From Chloroflexota bacterium (GTDB taxonomy: Bacteria; Chloroflexota; Limnocylindria; Limnocylindrales; CSP1-4), in assembly GCA_019637815.1 (NCBI GenBank), contig JAHBUZ010000003.1:124001-188000 (forward strand): a stretch of DNA of 64,000 bases, given 5' to 3'. Numbering within the stretch: the first letter of the stretch is position 1; each line of letters opens with the position of its first letter. This document shows, in pieces, positions 45,477 to 54,500 of the stretch. A program made the position numbers and the translations under genes. A model generated the notes under the pieces. That model saw only the letters and a program-made list of their open reading frames with translations, searched no databases and had not been told where the DNA came from.

Positions 45477-47954
45477 TCAGGCGCGTCGTCGCGCGCCAAT
45501 ACGCTCCGAGAGTACCGTCGCGATGTGGTCCATCAGGTCATCGGTCGCGGTCTCTGGCGCGGATGGGTCCGGATCGAGGCGCAGGCGCCAGGCGAGGCTC
45601 ACCTGGTCGGCGCCCAGCTGGGCGCCCTGGTAGCGGTCGAACAGCCCCAGCCCGACGAGCGACGGACCGGCTGCGTCCCGGATGATCGCCGCCACGTCGC
45701 CAGCGCCGCGTGTCGCGTCCACGACCACGGCCAGGTCGCGCTCCACGGGCGGCGGTCCATCGACGCGCCCTGCCTGGACGCGGCCGGGCTCGATGGCCGC
45801 GATCGCACCGATCTCGAGGCCGACGCTGATGACATGGGGGGCGCGGATGTCCATGGCGGCCAGCAGCGCGGGATGGACCTCCGTCACGCGCCCGAGCACC
45901 ACGGCCCGTCCATCCGGGAGCGTCACGACCCCCTCGGCGGTCCTGCCAGGATGCTCGACGCCAGCGTGGGGAGTGGTGGCACGCCAGTCGACGGAGGCGT
46001 CCGCGATGCGCGCCACGAGCGCCTCCACGAGGCCCTTGCCGTCCGCGAGGTCCCAGGCACGCGGCGTCGCTGCCCAGGTCGCCGGTCGGGCGCTCCCCGC
46101 GAGCAGCACCCCCACCATGGGGGTCTCGGTGGGCTGCCCATCCACTCGCGCGTGGATGGGGCCCACCTCGAACACCGCCACGTCCGGACGGCGTTGTCGC
46201 TCGGCGTCCGCGAGCACGGTCAGGAGGCCCGGCAGGAGCGATCGCCGGAGCTCCGAGTGGTCCGCGGTGACCGGGTTGAGCGCGCGGATCGTGGCGGGGT
46301 CGTCCGCCGCGAGACCGAGGCGCGCGTGGTCCTCCGGGCCGATGAGCCCATGGGTGACGACCTCCAGGAGGCCCTGTCCGCTGAGCCAGCCACGCAGATG
46401 GTCCACGAGTCGGCGCGGGTCCGGACGGATGGCAGGCATGGCACTCGTGGGCAGCGTGCCCGGGAGCGTCTCATAGCCGCGGACCCGAGCGACCTCCTCG
46501 GCGATGTCCGCCTCGATGACCAGGTCCCGGCGATGCCCCGGGATGACGGCCACGAGCGCACCCTCCGCCGCGGGCACCTGCTGCGCCGCGCCCGTGGGTC
46601 CGGCGGCGGCGATGGGCACCAGGTCCGTGGGGTCAGCGGGCTCGGTCGTCACCTCGACGCGGGCCAGGAGCGCCGCCTGCTCGGTGGACGGGAGATCCAC
46701 GCCCAGCAGACGCGCGACGCGGGCAGGTCGGAAGGCGACACGCGCCCGGGGCAGCTCCACGGGATCCGTGTCCACGACCTCGGTCGCGGCACGACCGCCG
46801 CCCCACGCGAGGATGAGCTGCGCCGCACGGTCCGCACCGATCCGGGCGAGTCGGTGCTCCTGGCCCTTCTCGAAACGCAGGCTCGCCTCCGAGCGGAGCG
46901 CGAACCGGAACGCGGTCCGGCGGATGCTCACGGGATCGAACAGCGCCGACTCCACGATGACCCGACTGGTGGTATCCGAGACCTCGCTGTCCAGACCGCC
47001 CATGACACCCGCGAGACCCAGCGGGCCGTCGTCCCCGGCGATGAGCAGCACCTCCGGGTCCAGCACCCGTTCCACGTGGTCGAGCGTCGTCAGCCGCTCA
47101 CCGGGCTCTGCGCCCCGCACGATGATGTGGCCGTTGGGCACGCCATCGGCGTCGAAGGTATGGATGGGCTTGCCCAGCTCCAGCATCACGTAGTTGCTGG
47201 CGTCCACGATGTTGCTGATGGGTCGCATGCCGGCCGCCGTGAGGCGCTGTTGGACCGCGAACGGTGATGGGCCCACGGACACGCCATCCAGGTAGCGGGC
47301 GACGAATCGCGGGCAGCGCTCCGTGTCCAGGACGTCCACCCGGACATGGTCAGCCGTCGCATCGCCCGACTCCGTCACGACGATCCCCGGCCAGCGGACG
47401 GGTGCCCCGGTCGCTGCGGACACCTCGCGCGCGAGCCCCAGGATGGACAGCGCGTCACCCCGGTTGGGCTTGACGTCCACGTCGAGGACCACGTCCCCGA
47501 CGAGATCCTCCATGGGCAGGCCGATGGGGGTGTCCGCCGGCAGGATGAGGATGCCGTCCGCGTCGCTCGACAGACCCAGCTCATCACCCGAGCAGAGCAT
47601 CCCCTGGCTCTCGACACCGGCCAGCTTCGCGATCTCGATGCGCCGGTCACCGGGCAGCACCGAGCCGGGCAGGGCGACCGGGATCCGTTGCCCCGGCGCG
47701 ATGTTGGTCGCGCCACACACGATGGACAGGGTGGGCTCGCCGTCGCCGACCCGGACCGTGGTGAGCGACAGACGCGCGGAGTTGGGGTGGCGGTCGACGG
47801 TCAGCAGCTCGCCCACCACGACCCGGCTCCAGTCGGCGCCGATGCGCTCGATCCCCCGGACCTCCATGCCCAGGAGCGTCAGCCGGTCAGCGAGCGCCTC
47901 GGGTGACAGGTCGACATCGACATATTCCCGGAGCCAGGACAGCGGGACCCTCAC
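45477..47954 (-). CDS. pheT: Phenylalanyl-tRNA synthetase beta subunit
   Basis: 825 residues from GTG 47954, overlapping the pheS stop (GTGA). Domains in order are N-terminal RVPLSWLREYVDVDLSPEAL, the tRNA-binding OB fold (VVVGELLTVDRHPNSARLSL, AGVESQGMLCSGDELGLSSD), B3/B4 editing region (PRFVARYLDGVSVGPSPFAV, RPISNIVDASNYVMLELGKP), B5 and the catalytic-like core, and the C-terminal anticodon-binding fold (PPPVERDLAVVVDATRGAGD). It partners PheS to charge tRNA-Phe. The order infC-rpmI-rplT-pheS-pheT is the standard bacterial one. Confidence 0.97.
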   Translation of the reverse strand: MRVPLSWLREYVDVDLSPEALADRLTLLGMEVRGIERIGADWSRVVVGELLTVDRHPNSARLSLTTVRVGDGEPTLSIVCGATNIAPGQRIPVALPGSVLPGDRRIEIAKLAGVESQGMLCSGDELGLSSDADGILILPADTPIGLPMEDLVGDVVLDVDVKPNRGDALSILGLAREVSAATGAPVRWPGIVVTESGDATADHVRVDVLDTERCPRFVARYLDGVSVGPSPFAVQQRLTAAGMRPISNIVDASNYVMLELGKPIHTFDADGVPNGHIIVRGAEPGERLTTLDHVERVLDPEVLLIAGDDGPLGLAGVMGGLDSEVSDTTSRVIVESALFDPVSIRRTAFRFALRSEASLRFEKGQEHRLARIGADRAAQLILAWGGGRAATEVVDTDPVELPRARVAFRPARVARLLGVDLPSTEQAALLARVEVTTEPADPTDLVPIAAAGPTGAAQQVPAAEGALVAVIPGHRRDLVIEADIAEEVARVRGYETLPGTLPTSAMPAIRPDPRRLVDHLRGWLSGQGLLEVVTHGLIGPEDHARLGLAADDPATIRALNPVTADHSELRRSLLPGLLTVLADAERQRRPDVAVFEVGPIHARVDGQPTETPMVGVLLAGSARPATWAATPRAWDLADGKGLVEALVARIADASVDWRATTPHAGVEHPGRTAEGVVTLPDGRAVVLGRVTEVHPALLAAMDIRAPHVISVGLEIGAIAAIEPGRVQAGRVDGPPPVERDLAVVVDATRGAGDVAAIIRDAAGPSLVGLGLFDRYQGAQLGADQVSLAWRLRLDPDPSAPETATDDLMDHIATVLSERIGARRRA

Positions 47955-49030
47955 GCCGGGAATCCTTCCAGGAAGCGCAGGTCGTTGGCGAGGAACGCCC
48001 GGATGTCGCGGATGGCGTAGCGCAGCATCGTGATGCGATCGGTGCCCATGCCGAACGCGAAGCCCTGGTAGCGCTCCGGGTCGATGCCGCCGTTGCGCAG
48101 CACGACCGGATGGACCATGCCCGCGCCGAGGATGGTCATCCAGCCGCTCCGGCCACACGCTGGGCAGCCGCTGCCGTCACACACGACGCACTGGATGTCG
48201 AACGCGACCGAGGGCTCCGTGAACGGGTAGTAGCCGGGGCGGAACCGGGTCGGTCGACCCGCGCCGAACATCGCGTGGGCGAAGGCGTCGAGCAGCCCGC
48301 GCAGGGTGCCCATGCTCGTGTCCTCGTCGACCATGAGCCCTTCCACCTGGAAGAACTCGAAGCCGTGGCTCGCGTCCACCGCCTCGTAGCGATAGCAGCG
48401 ACCCGGCGTCAGGATGCGGATCGGTGGCTCGGTCGCGCGCATCGCGCGGATCTGCCCGGGCGAGGTATGGGTGCGCAGGAGCCAGCGGGGCTCCTCGTCC
48501 GGGGGCGCTTCCGGCGTGCCGGTCGGCGGCTGGACATAGATGGTGTCCCACAGGTCGCGGGCGGGGTGGTCGGCGGGGATGTTGAGCGCCTCGAAGTTGA
48601 GCGCGTCGGTCTCCACCTCCGGGCTCTCCACGACCACGAAGCCGAACTGGCCGAAGATGCGCGCGATCTCCCGCTCGGTCTCCCGGATGGGATGGAGACC
48701 GCCCCGCCAGAGCGACCGGCCCGGCAGGGTGACGTCCTCGCGCTCCGCGAGCAGCCGCATCTCGAGCGCGGCGGTGCCGAGCACCTCCCGGCGGGTCTCG
48801 ATGGCCGACTCGATCGCCTCACGGACGGGATTGGCGAGCGCGCCGACCTTGGGCCGATCCTCGGCCGGCAACGCGCCGATGCCGCCCATGACCGACTTGA
48901 GCTCGCCCTTGCGACCGAGGATGCGAGTCTCGACATCCGCGAGCGCATCAAGATCCGCGGCCGCGCCGATATCCGAGATGGCGCCGACACGCAGCGCCTC
49001 GAGGCGTCCCTGGAACGAGCCGATGTCCAC
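47951..49030 (-). CDS. pheS: Phenylalanyl-tRNA synthetase alpha subunit
   Basis: 359 residues. The N-terminal coiled coil (DLDALADVETRILGRKGELK) is followed by the class II catalytic core with motif 2 RILTPGRCYRYEAVDASHGF, FEFFQVEGLMVDEDTSMGTL, PGYYPFTEPSVAFDIQCVVC and motif 3 GFAFGMGTDRITMLRYAIRD. A four-Cys knuckle CVVCDGSGCPACGRSGW sits inside the core; I know similar insertions in other bacterial PheS, where they are likely zinc-binding. It forms the heterotetramer with PheT. Confidence 0.97.
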   Translation of the reverse strand: MDIGSFQGRLEALRVGAISDIGAAADLDALADVETRILGRKGELKSVMGGIGALPAEDRPKVGALANPVREAIESAIETRREVLGTAALEMRLLAEREDVTLPGRSLWRGGLHPIRETEREIARIFGQFGFVVVESPEVETDALNFEALNIPADHPARDLWDTIYVQPPTGTPEAPPDEEPRWLLRTHTSPGQIRAMRATEPPIRILTPGRCYRYEAVDASHGFEFFQVEGLMVDEDTSMGTLRGLLDAFAHAMFGAGRPTRFRPGYYPFTEPSVAFDIQCVVCDGSGCPACGRSGWMTILGAGMVHPVVLRNGGIDPERYQGFAFGMGTDRITMLRYAIRDIRAFLANDLRFLEGFPA

Positions 49031-49051
49031 CCTGATCCGCGGCCGAGGCCG

Positions 49052-49402
49052 CTACTGGGCCCGGGCGACCTCGACGATGCGCGTGAACGTGGCCGCGTCG
49101 CGCACCGCGACGTCCGCCAGGATCTTGCGGTCGAGCGTGATACCCGCGTCCTTGAGGCCGCGGACGAGCTTGCTGTACGTGAGCCCGTTGAGCCGCGCGG
49201 CGGCGTTCAGACGCACGATCCAGAGGGCCCGCATCTGGCGCTTGCGCTCCTTGCGGCCGCGATAGGCGTACGCCATCGCGTGGAGCTGCGCCTCGCGTGC
49301 GGGCTTGATGAGCTTGGAGCGGGTGCCACGCCGGCCCTCCGCTGCCTTCAGCAGACGCTTGTGACGCTTGTGGGAAGCGACGCCGCGCTTGACGCGTGCC
49401 AT
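49052..49402 (-). CDS. rplT: Large ribosomal subunit protein L20
   Basis: 116 residues: [99 protein letters not shown]. The length and sequence are standard for L20, an early 23S rRNA assembly protein that in several bacteria represses its own operon through the mRNA. It follows rpmI by 12 bp. Confidence 0.98.
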   Translation of the reverse strand: MARVKRGVASHKRHKRLLKAAEGRRGTRSKLIKPAREAQLHAMAYAYRGRKERKRQMRALWIVRLNAAARLNGLTYSKLVRGLKDAGITLDRKILADVAVRDAATFTRIVEVARAQ

Positions 49403-49414
49403 CGATGGGGCTCC

Positions 49415-49612
49415 TTAGAGATACGGGAGCAGGCGCTGGACGGTCCGCCCGCTGGTGTCGTCGAGGATGGCCTTGCCCGCGTAGCGCCGAGTGCGGCGGG
49501 AGGACTTGATCTCCAGGTGATGGCCGCGCCACGACTTGACGCGATACACCTTGCCACTGCCGGTGACCCCGAACCGCTTCTGGGCGCCCTTGTGGCTCTT
49601 CATCTTGGGCAC
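49415..49612 (-). CDS. rpmI: Large ribosomal subunit protein L35
   Basis: 65 residues: MPKMKSHKGAQKRFGVTGSG, KVYRVKSWRGHHLEIKSSRR, TRRYAGKAILDDTSGRTVQR. The M-P-K-M-K-x-H-K-G-A-x-K-R-F opening is the L35 signature. It lies 5 bp after infC and before rplT in the canonical operon. Confidence 0.98.
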   Translation of the reverse strand: MPKMKSHKGAQKRFGVTGSGKVYRVKSWRGHHLEIKSSRRTRRYAGKAILDDTSGRTVQRLLPYL

Positions 49613-49617
49613 GAGCG

Positions 49618-50208
49618 TCAGCCTCCTGCCGCTGGCTGTGGGGCCTGCTCCACGGGAGGAGCCTCCCCGCGTGCCGGCGGCGCCTGCACGACCTTCGGTT
49701 TGTGGTTCGAGGCCACGGTCATGGACATCGAACGGCCTTCGAGCAGCGGCTGTCGGTCCACCGTGCCGTGCTCCTTGATGAGATCCCCGAAGCGCAAGAG
49801 CAGATCCCGCCCGATATAGGCGTGACTCACCTCGCGGCCCCGGAACTGGACCGTCACCTTGACCCGATCGCCGTCCTCGAGGAACCCGATGGCGCGACGG
49901 ACCTTGGTGTCGAAGTCGCCCTTGCCGATCTTCGGCTTCAGGCGGATCTCCTTGAACTCGACGGAACGCTGGTTCCGCCGTGCTTCCTTGTCCTTGCGGG
50001 CCTGCTCGTACTTGAACTGGCCGTAGTCCAGGAACTTGACGACGGGGGGGCTCGCTGTGGGGGCCACTTCCACCAGGTCGTAGCCCCGCTCCTGCGCCGT
50101 CTGGAGCGCCTGGAACGTGGGCATCACGCCAAGCTGGCTCCCGTCTTCGTCGACGACCCGGACATTGGGGACACGGATCATCTCGTTGATGCGCAGGTCT
50201 TTGCTCAG
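49618..50208 (-). CDS. infC: Translation initiation factor IF-3
   Basis: 196 residues if started at CTG 50208. The family nearly always begins S-K-D-x-x-I-N-E, and this frame reads LSKDLRINEMIRVPNVRVVD just after that CTG. The first ATG (50181, MIRVPN) would delete this segment. No ATG, GTG or TTG exists between an in-frame TGA upstream and 50181. E. coli and Bacillus infC use AUU/AUA for IF-3 autoregulation, so CTG would be the analogous non-canonical start. GGTGAGGGA lies at a suitable distance. Core motifs are YDLVEVAPTASPPVVKFLDY, GQFKYEQARKDKEARRNQ and KEIRLKPKIGKGDFDTKVRR. The Pro/Ala-rich tail is extra. Confidence 0.93.
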   Translation of the reverse strand: MSKDLRINEMIRVPNVRVVDEDGSQLGVMPTFQALQTAQERGYDLVEVAPTASPPVVKFLDYGQFKYEQARKDKEARRNQRSVEFKEIRLKPKIGKGDFDTKVRRAIGFLEDGDRVKVTVQFRGREVSHAYIGRDLLLRFGDLIKEHGTVDRQPLLEGRSMSMTVASNHKPKVVQAPPARGEAPPVEQAPQPAAGG

Positions 50209-50287
50209 ACTGGGTCCCTCACCGGTGCGTTTCGTGTGGTTCGGCAGGCATCACATGGCGACGCCAAGTGGCGCCTGCGGCCCGTGG

Positions 50288-50317
50288 ACTATAGCACGCT
50301 CGTTCGACGGCCCGCAA
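50288..50317 (-). promoter_or_regulatory. Candidate promoter for infC-rpmI-rplT-pheST
   Basis: On the minus strand, TTGCGG (50312-50317) and TATAGT (50288-50293) are separated by 18 bp, a sigma-70-like arrangement 80 bases before the presumed infC start. The leader that follows can fold (GGCGCC-ACTT-GGCG and GCAGGC with GCCTGC), offering a place for L20- or IF-3-mediated control. Confidence 0.5.
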
Positions 50318-50373
50318 CGCGCGCCGCGTGCGGGCGATGCGGATGCGGGTCCGAGCGTGCCGGCGACGTCCGC

Positions 50374-51693
50374 CTACTCGGCCGAGGGGGCGGGGTCGCC
50401 ACCGACGCGCACGGTGACGTCGTCGAAGCGGGCGTTGAAGACGGAGTCGGACGCGGACCTCGCCATCGCCACCGCGCGTCGGAAGGGACCCTGCTGGTCG
50501 TCCAGGGTCACATCGGCGACCTGGTCGTCACCCACCCACAGCACCAGGCGGGTCGTGCCGTCGCTCGTGTCACCGCACTCGAGGGTCACGTGGCGCGGCT
50601 CGGTACCGGGCGCGCCCGCAGGCACGTCGCCACGCTCGATGACCGTGATCTCGCCGCCGGCGACGCGACCCACCGTCCAGTCACCCGACGCACCCATGGT
50701 CCCGAACAGCAGCGGGCCGTCCTGGCTGTCATCGCCGCACATCCAGCCTGCGCTGCCCGATCCGGTGAGCCGGACCGAGCCTTCGATACGCAGCACAGGT
50801 GTCGCGGCGTCCACGGAGCGCCATGACCAGCGGCTGGCACCCTCGCTGAGGATCGAGATGGCGAGCTGCTCATCGGCATAGCTCACGAAGCCCTGGGCGG
50901 TGGCACCGGTGCCCCACAGGTCGGGCGTCGAGAAGTCGTCCGTGAAGGCGAGCGTGTCCGCGCCGAGCACCGAGTCGACATCGGGTGTCGTGGGTGCCGG
51001 GCCGGGGGACGATGGTGCATCGTCGGACGGCGTGTATCGGGCGCCCGTCCAGGCGCTGATGTCATCGAAGGTGATCGATGCGTCCGAGGCGTCGCCTCGA
51101 CCCACGAACGCCACCCGCCCGAACGGTCCGATGGGCCCGACGTTGGCCGAGCCCACGGAGCGCCCGTTCACGCGCAGCAGGACGCGGCTGATGTCGACGT
51201 TCTCCCGGCCGCACTCCACGCTCACCAGGCGCGGCTCGCCGTCCTCGGCCGCGAGCCGGGACGAGAGGCTGCCGCTCTGGTCGATGGTGACCTGACGCTC
51301 GATGATGTGGCCGATCTGCCAGCCATCCGCATCGTCCACGATGCCGAAGGCGAAGATGCCCGAGGCCGTGCCGCACATCCAGCCGCCCGCGGCGTCGCCG
51401 TCGATGGCGACGGTCCCCTCCACCCGGACCACCGGATGATGCGAGGCCGTCAGACTCCGCCAGCCCCACATCCAGCCCTCGCTGGTGAAGTCCATGCGCA
51501 GCGCGCCGTCGGTGTCCGTGGTCGAGCCGTTGGCGTCCGGCAGCCCCCACGCCCCCGGCGTGGTCAGGTCATCCTGGAAGGCCGGCGTGTTCGCGCCGAG
51601 GCTCGCGGGCAGGTCGCCCTGGGCGACCGTGCCGGTCGTGACCGTCAGGCACAGGCCTGCAGCGAGGGTGAGGCGGGTGGTCCATCGGCGCAT
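50374..51693 (-). CDS. Secreted protein with two tandem beta-sandwich-like modules
   Basis: 439 residues from ATG 51693, which follows AGGAGGACCCC. A signal peptide (MRRWTTRLTLAAGLCLTVTT) is followed by two similar ~190-residue modules. Module 1 runs from TPAFQDDLTTPGAWGLPDAN to ASITFDDISAW; module 2 from TLAFTDDFSTPDLWGTGATA to FNARFDDVTVRVG. Both contain G-W-M-C-G, a V-E/L-C-G strand and F-x-R-V/A-V. A linker rich in Pro/Ser/Asp joins them. This is the layout of laminin-G/concanavalin-like (LamG/DUF1080-like) carbohydrate-binding folds. It probably binds a glycan or matrix outside the cell. Confidence 0.8.
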   Translation of the reverse strand: MRRWTTRLTLAAGLCLTVTTGTVAQGDLPASLGANTPAFQDDLTTPGAWGLPDANGSTTDTDGALRMDFTSEGWMWGWRSLTASHHPVVRVEGTVAIDGDAAGGWMCGTASGIFAFGIVDDADGWQIGHIIERQVTIDQSGSLSSRLAAEDGEPRLVSVECGRENVDISRVLLRVNGRSVGSANVGPIGPFGRVAFVGRGDASDASITFDDISAWTGARYTPSDDAPSSPGPAPTTPDVDSVLGADTLAFTDDFSTPDLWGTGATAQGFVSYADEQLAISILSEGASRWSWRSVDAATPVLRIEGSVRLTGSGSAGWMCGDDSQDGPLLFGTMGASGDWTVGRVAGGEITVIERGDVPAGAPGTEPRHVTLECGDTSDGTTRLVLWVGDDQVADVTLDDQQGPFRRAVAMARSASDSVFNARFDDVTVRVGGDPAPSAE

Positions 51694-51764
51694 CTGGGGT
51701 CCTCCTGGATCGACTGGCCTGGCTGCCGGTCAGCGATGACGGGTCCGGACGATCGCATGATGCC

Positions 51765-53618
51765 TCACTCCGGTCGACGATCCGCCGCTTCGGTGGCGAG
51801 ACGGTCGGCGAGCGCCTCCCATGCCTCGGCTGGTTGCTGCTCCCCTGCCCTGGTGCGGGGTGCGGCGGTGCGCGCCTCGACCTCCCGGTCGCCGAGCACC
51901 AGCATGTAGGGGACCTTCTGCTCCTGGGCCACGCGGATCTTGTTCTGCATCCGGTTGGAGGACTCATCCACGTCCACGCGCAGGCCCCGACCGCGGAGCA
52001 AGCTCGCCAGCTCCTCGGCGGCCTCGAGATGCCGGTCCGCGATGGGCACCACGACCGCCTGGACGGGCGCGCACCAGAACGGGAAGGCCCCCCCGAAGTG
52101 CTCGATGAGGATGCCGATGAAGCGCTCGAGCGAGCCGTAGATCGCCCGGTGGATGGCCATCGGGCGGGCCGGCTGGCCCGATTCATCGATATAGGTCAGG
52201 TCGAAGCGCTCGGGCAGCATCACGAGGTCCACCTGGATGGTCGCCATCTGCCACTCGCGGCCCAGGGCGTCGTCGATGTAGATGTCGATCTTGGGCGCGT
52301 AGAAGGTGCCGTCCTTGGGCTTGATGGCGTAGTCGCCGCCGTGCCGATCGAGGACGTCCTTGATGATCGACTCCGCGCGGTCCCAGAGCGCCGGGTCGCC
52401 GAGTGCCTTGTCCGGGCGCGTCGCGAACGCGAACCGAGGCACCAGACCGAACCACGAGTAGGCCTCGCGGATCTCGCCAAGGAGCGCTTCCAGCTCCGCG
52501 GTCAGCTGGTCCGGCCGGACATAGATGTGCGCGTCGTCCTGGATGAACTGGCGCACGCGGGTGAGCCCGGACAGCGTGCCGGAGCGCTCGTTGCGATGGA
52601 GCCGGCCGTACTCCGCGAGGCGCAGCGGCAGGTCCCGGTACGAGCGCAGATGGCTGCGATAGATGACCGTCGATTCCGGGCAGTTCATGGGCTTGAGGCT
52701 GAACAGCTGGTTCTCGCTCTCCACCACGAACATGTTCTCGGCGTAGTGGTCCCAGTGGCCCGACTGGCGCCACAGCCGCTCACTGACCAGGATGGGGGTG
52801 CTCACCTCCTGGTAGCCACGCCGGTCCTGGAGCTCGCGCATGGCGCCCTCGAGGGAACGCCAGAGTCGCTGGCCCTTGGGGTGCCAGAAGACCGAGCCCG
52901 GGCTGATGTCATGGAAGCTGAACAGGTCCAGCTGCGTGCCCAGGCGTCGATGATCGCGCTTGCGCGCCTCCTCGCGGCGCCACAGGTAGAGATCGAGCTC
53001 CTCCTGCGTGTTCCAGGCGGTGCCGTAGATGCGCTGGAGCATCGGGCGGTCCTCGCGGCCACGCCAGTACGCGCCGGAGAACGAGAGCAGCTGGAACGGG
53101 CCCACCTTGCCCGTCGAGGCCACGTGGGGCCCGCGACACAGGTCGATGAAGGGGCCCTGCTGGTACGTGGACACGACCGGCTCCGGCGTCCCGGAGAGCT
53201 GGGCGGCGGTGCGCAGGTCGTCGAGGATCTCGACCTTGTAGGTCTGCCCCTGGTCCGCCAGGAAGGCTCGACCCTCGTCCGGGTCCCATTCCCTGCGCAC
53301 GAACGGGTGGTCGGCCGCGATCGAGGCGCGCATCCGCTCCTCGATGGCCGGCAGGTCCTCCTGGGTCAGCGGACGCGGCAGGTCGAAGTCGTAGTAGAAG
53401 CCGTCCCTGATGGCGGGACCGATGCCCAGCTTCGTGCCCGGGAACAGGTCCATGACCGCCTCGGCCATGATGTGGGCGGCAGAGTGGCGCATCGGGTCGA
53501 GCGAGCCATCGCCGTCCGCATGGGCTCGGGCATCGAGCAGCTCCTCGGCGGAGCCTCGCTCGGGCGCCAGGAGGTCGAGGGCTTCGTCAGCCGGTTCGTC
53601 GTGGGTCTGCTGGGGCAT
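51765..53618 (-). CDS. thrS: Threonyl-tRNA synthetase lacking the N-terminal TGS domain
   Basis: 617 residues from ATG 53618. The editing domain has the HxxxH site in RHSAAHIMAEAVMDLFPGTK and a later Cys/His region IDLCRGPHVASTGKVGPFQL. The class II core has YQEVSTPILVSERLWRQSGH, motif 2 RLAEYGRLHRNERSGTLSGL and motif 3 RPMAIHRAIYGSLERFIGIL; the zinc Cys is in SLKPMNCPEST. The anticodon-binding domain (VVVPIADRHLEAAEELASLL) ends the protein. Family members usually begin with a ~60-residue TGS domain, here replaced by an acidic stretch. Preceded by a T-box leader. Confidence 0.96.
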   Translation of the reverse strand: MPQQTHDEPADEALDLLAPERGSAEELLDARAHADGDGSLDPMRHSAAHIMAEAVMDLFPGTKLGIGPAIRDGFYYDFDLPRPLTQEDLPAIEERMRASIAADHPFVRREWDPDEGRAFLADQGQTYKVEILDDLRTAAQLSGTPEPVVSTYQQGPFIDLCRGPHVASTGKVGPFQLLSFSGAYWRGREDRPMLQRIYGTAWNTQEELDLYLWRREEARKRDHRRLGTQLDLFSFHDISPGSVFWHPKGQRLWRSLEGAMRELQDRRGYQEVSTPILVSERLWRQSGHWDHYAENMFVVESENQLFSLKPMNCPESTVIYRSHLRSYRDLPLRLAEYGRLHRNERSGTLSGLTRVRQFIQDDAHIYVRPDQLTAELEALLGEIREAYSWFGLVPRFAFATRPDKALGDPALWDRAESIIKDVLDRHGGDYAIKPKDGTFYAPKIDIYIDDALGREWQMATIQVDLVMLPERFDLTYIDESGQPARPMAIHRAIYGSLERFIGILIEHFGGAFPFWCAPVQAVVVPIADRHLEAAEELASLLRGRGLRVDVDESSNRMQNKIRVAQEQKVPYMLVLGDREVEARTAAPRTRAGEQQPAEAWEALADRLATEAADRRPE

Positions 53619-53659
53619 CGGTCGTCTCCGCAGGACAGTCGCATGGTCGTCCACATGGC

Positions 53660-53930
53660 TGGACGAGAGGCATGCCTCCCGCGGTCCCACCGGCCTTCGC
53701 CCCGCATCGTCGCCGGGCGCCCTCGTTCGTCCGCTGTGACGGGCGGTCCCGGCCGGATCCACCGGCACGCTCCCGGGTGGTACGTCTCGCCCCGTGCGGT
53801 CACCCGGGCTTCCAGCCATGACCCGGGCTCTCTGGGATCAGGGTACGGACGCGTGTCCCGATCGACGCGCTGCTCGCTCGACGGCCACGCGTGGGCGTCC
53901 GATCGAGGTCGGCATGATATCGCACCCTCG
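53660..53930 (-). promoter_or_regulatory. T-box riboswitch leader of thrS
   Basis: The minus-strand leader carries the T-box sequence GGTGGGACCGCGG (53679-53691, close to the consensus G-G-T-G-G-N-A-C-C-G-C-G) and an upstream distal Stem I with AGAGAG (53828-53833), then CCCGGG, a loop containing GGCTGGAA, and CCCGGG again. Boundaries are approximate. Thr codons (ACC) lie just 3' of the distal hairpin and could be the specifier. A self-complementary GAGGCATGCCTC follows the T-box and no U run is seen, so translational rather than transcriptional control is likely. Uncharged tRNA-Thr would switch on thrS. Confidence 0.8.
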
Positions 53931-53945
53931 GCCGCTCGCCGCGGG

Positions 53946-54395
53946 CTATGCCTGTGCGTCAGCGCCCATCGTCACCGTTCCGTCCGAGAGGACCGGTGAG
54001 ATGAGACCGAAGATGTTGCCGTCCGGGTCCAGCAGATAGCCACCCCGGCCGATGCCCGGCCAGTCGGTGGCCGGCGGCGCCTCGGTGCCGCCGAGCTCGA
54101 CACCGCGCCGCATCAGCCCATCGACGTCCTCGACGCCGAGGACGATGTTGCAGCCATTGATCGGTGCGCCCGCCTCGGGTCGGAGGCCCTCGCGCCTGGT
54201 CAGGCCGCCGTTGATGCCCATGCCCGGCTGACCGGCCGCATTGCCGATCGCGCCCTCGCCGGTGTCGATGACTCAGTACGGCTGCTCATCGCTGCCGTAG
54301 TCCTCGAATCGCCAGCCCAGCAGTGCCGAGTAGAAGTCGATGAGCGTCTGTGGCTCGGACGCGTGGATCTCGAAGTGGACGACGAGGTTCGCCAT
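53946..54395 (-). pseudogene. Glyoxalase/VOC-family protein with in-frame TGA
   Basis: From ATG 54395 the frame reads MANLVVHFEIHASEPQTLID, FYSALLGWRFEDYGSDEQPY, then TGA (54273-54275), then VIDTGEGAIGNAAGQPGMGI and a full C-terminus with GYLLDPDGNIFGLISP. Homologues carry Trp right after that Tyr (Y-W-V-I), so a TGG to TGA change explains the break. 149 sense codons otherwise make a normal VOC protein (betaalpha-beta-beta-beta units, metal residues His/Glu). TGA is used as a genuine stop throughout this window, so it is not a reassigned codon. The remaining 109 codons after the stop have an internal ATG at 54221, but the fragment lacks half the fold. Confidence 0.75.
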
Positions 54396-54500
54396 GACGG
54401 TCTCCTGCGTGCGGGGAGCGGACCGTCAGTATGGCGCGGCCGGATCCGGCTCTCGGCGGACGGTCCGGGAGTCACGAGCGGACCAGGCGCGATACCTGGA

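Noticed and set aside
47903..49819. 638-codon plus-strand frame over pheS, rplT, rpmI and infC
   Set aside because: Antisense to four clear housekeeping genes; low-complexity His/Arg/Asp shadow.
54273..54275. TGA in the VOC gene as selenocysteine or reassigned Trp
   Set aside because: No SECIS-like context is evident and TGA ends many genes in this window; a nonsense change fits better.
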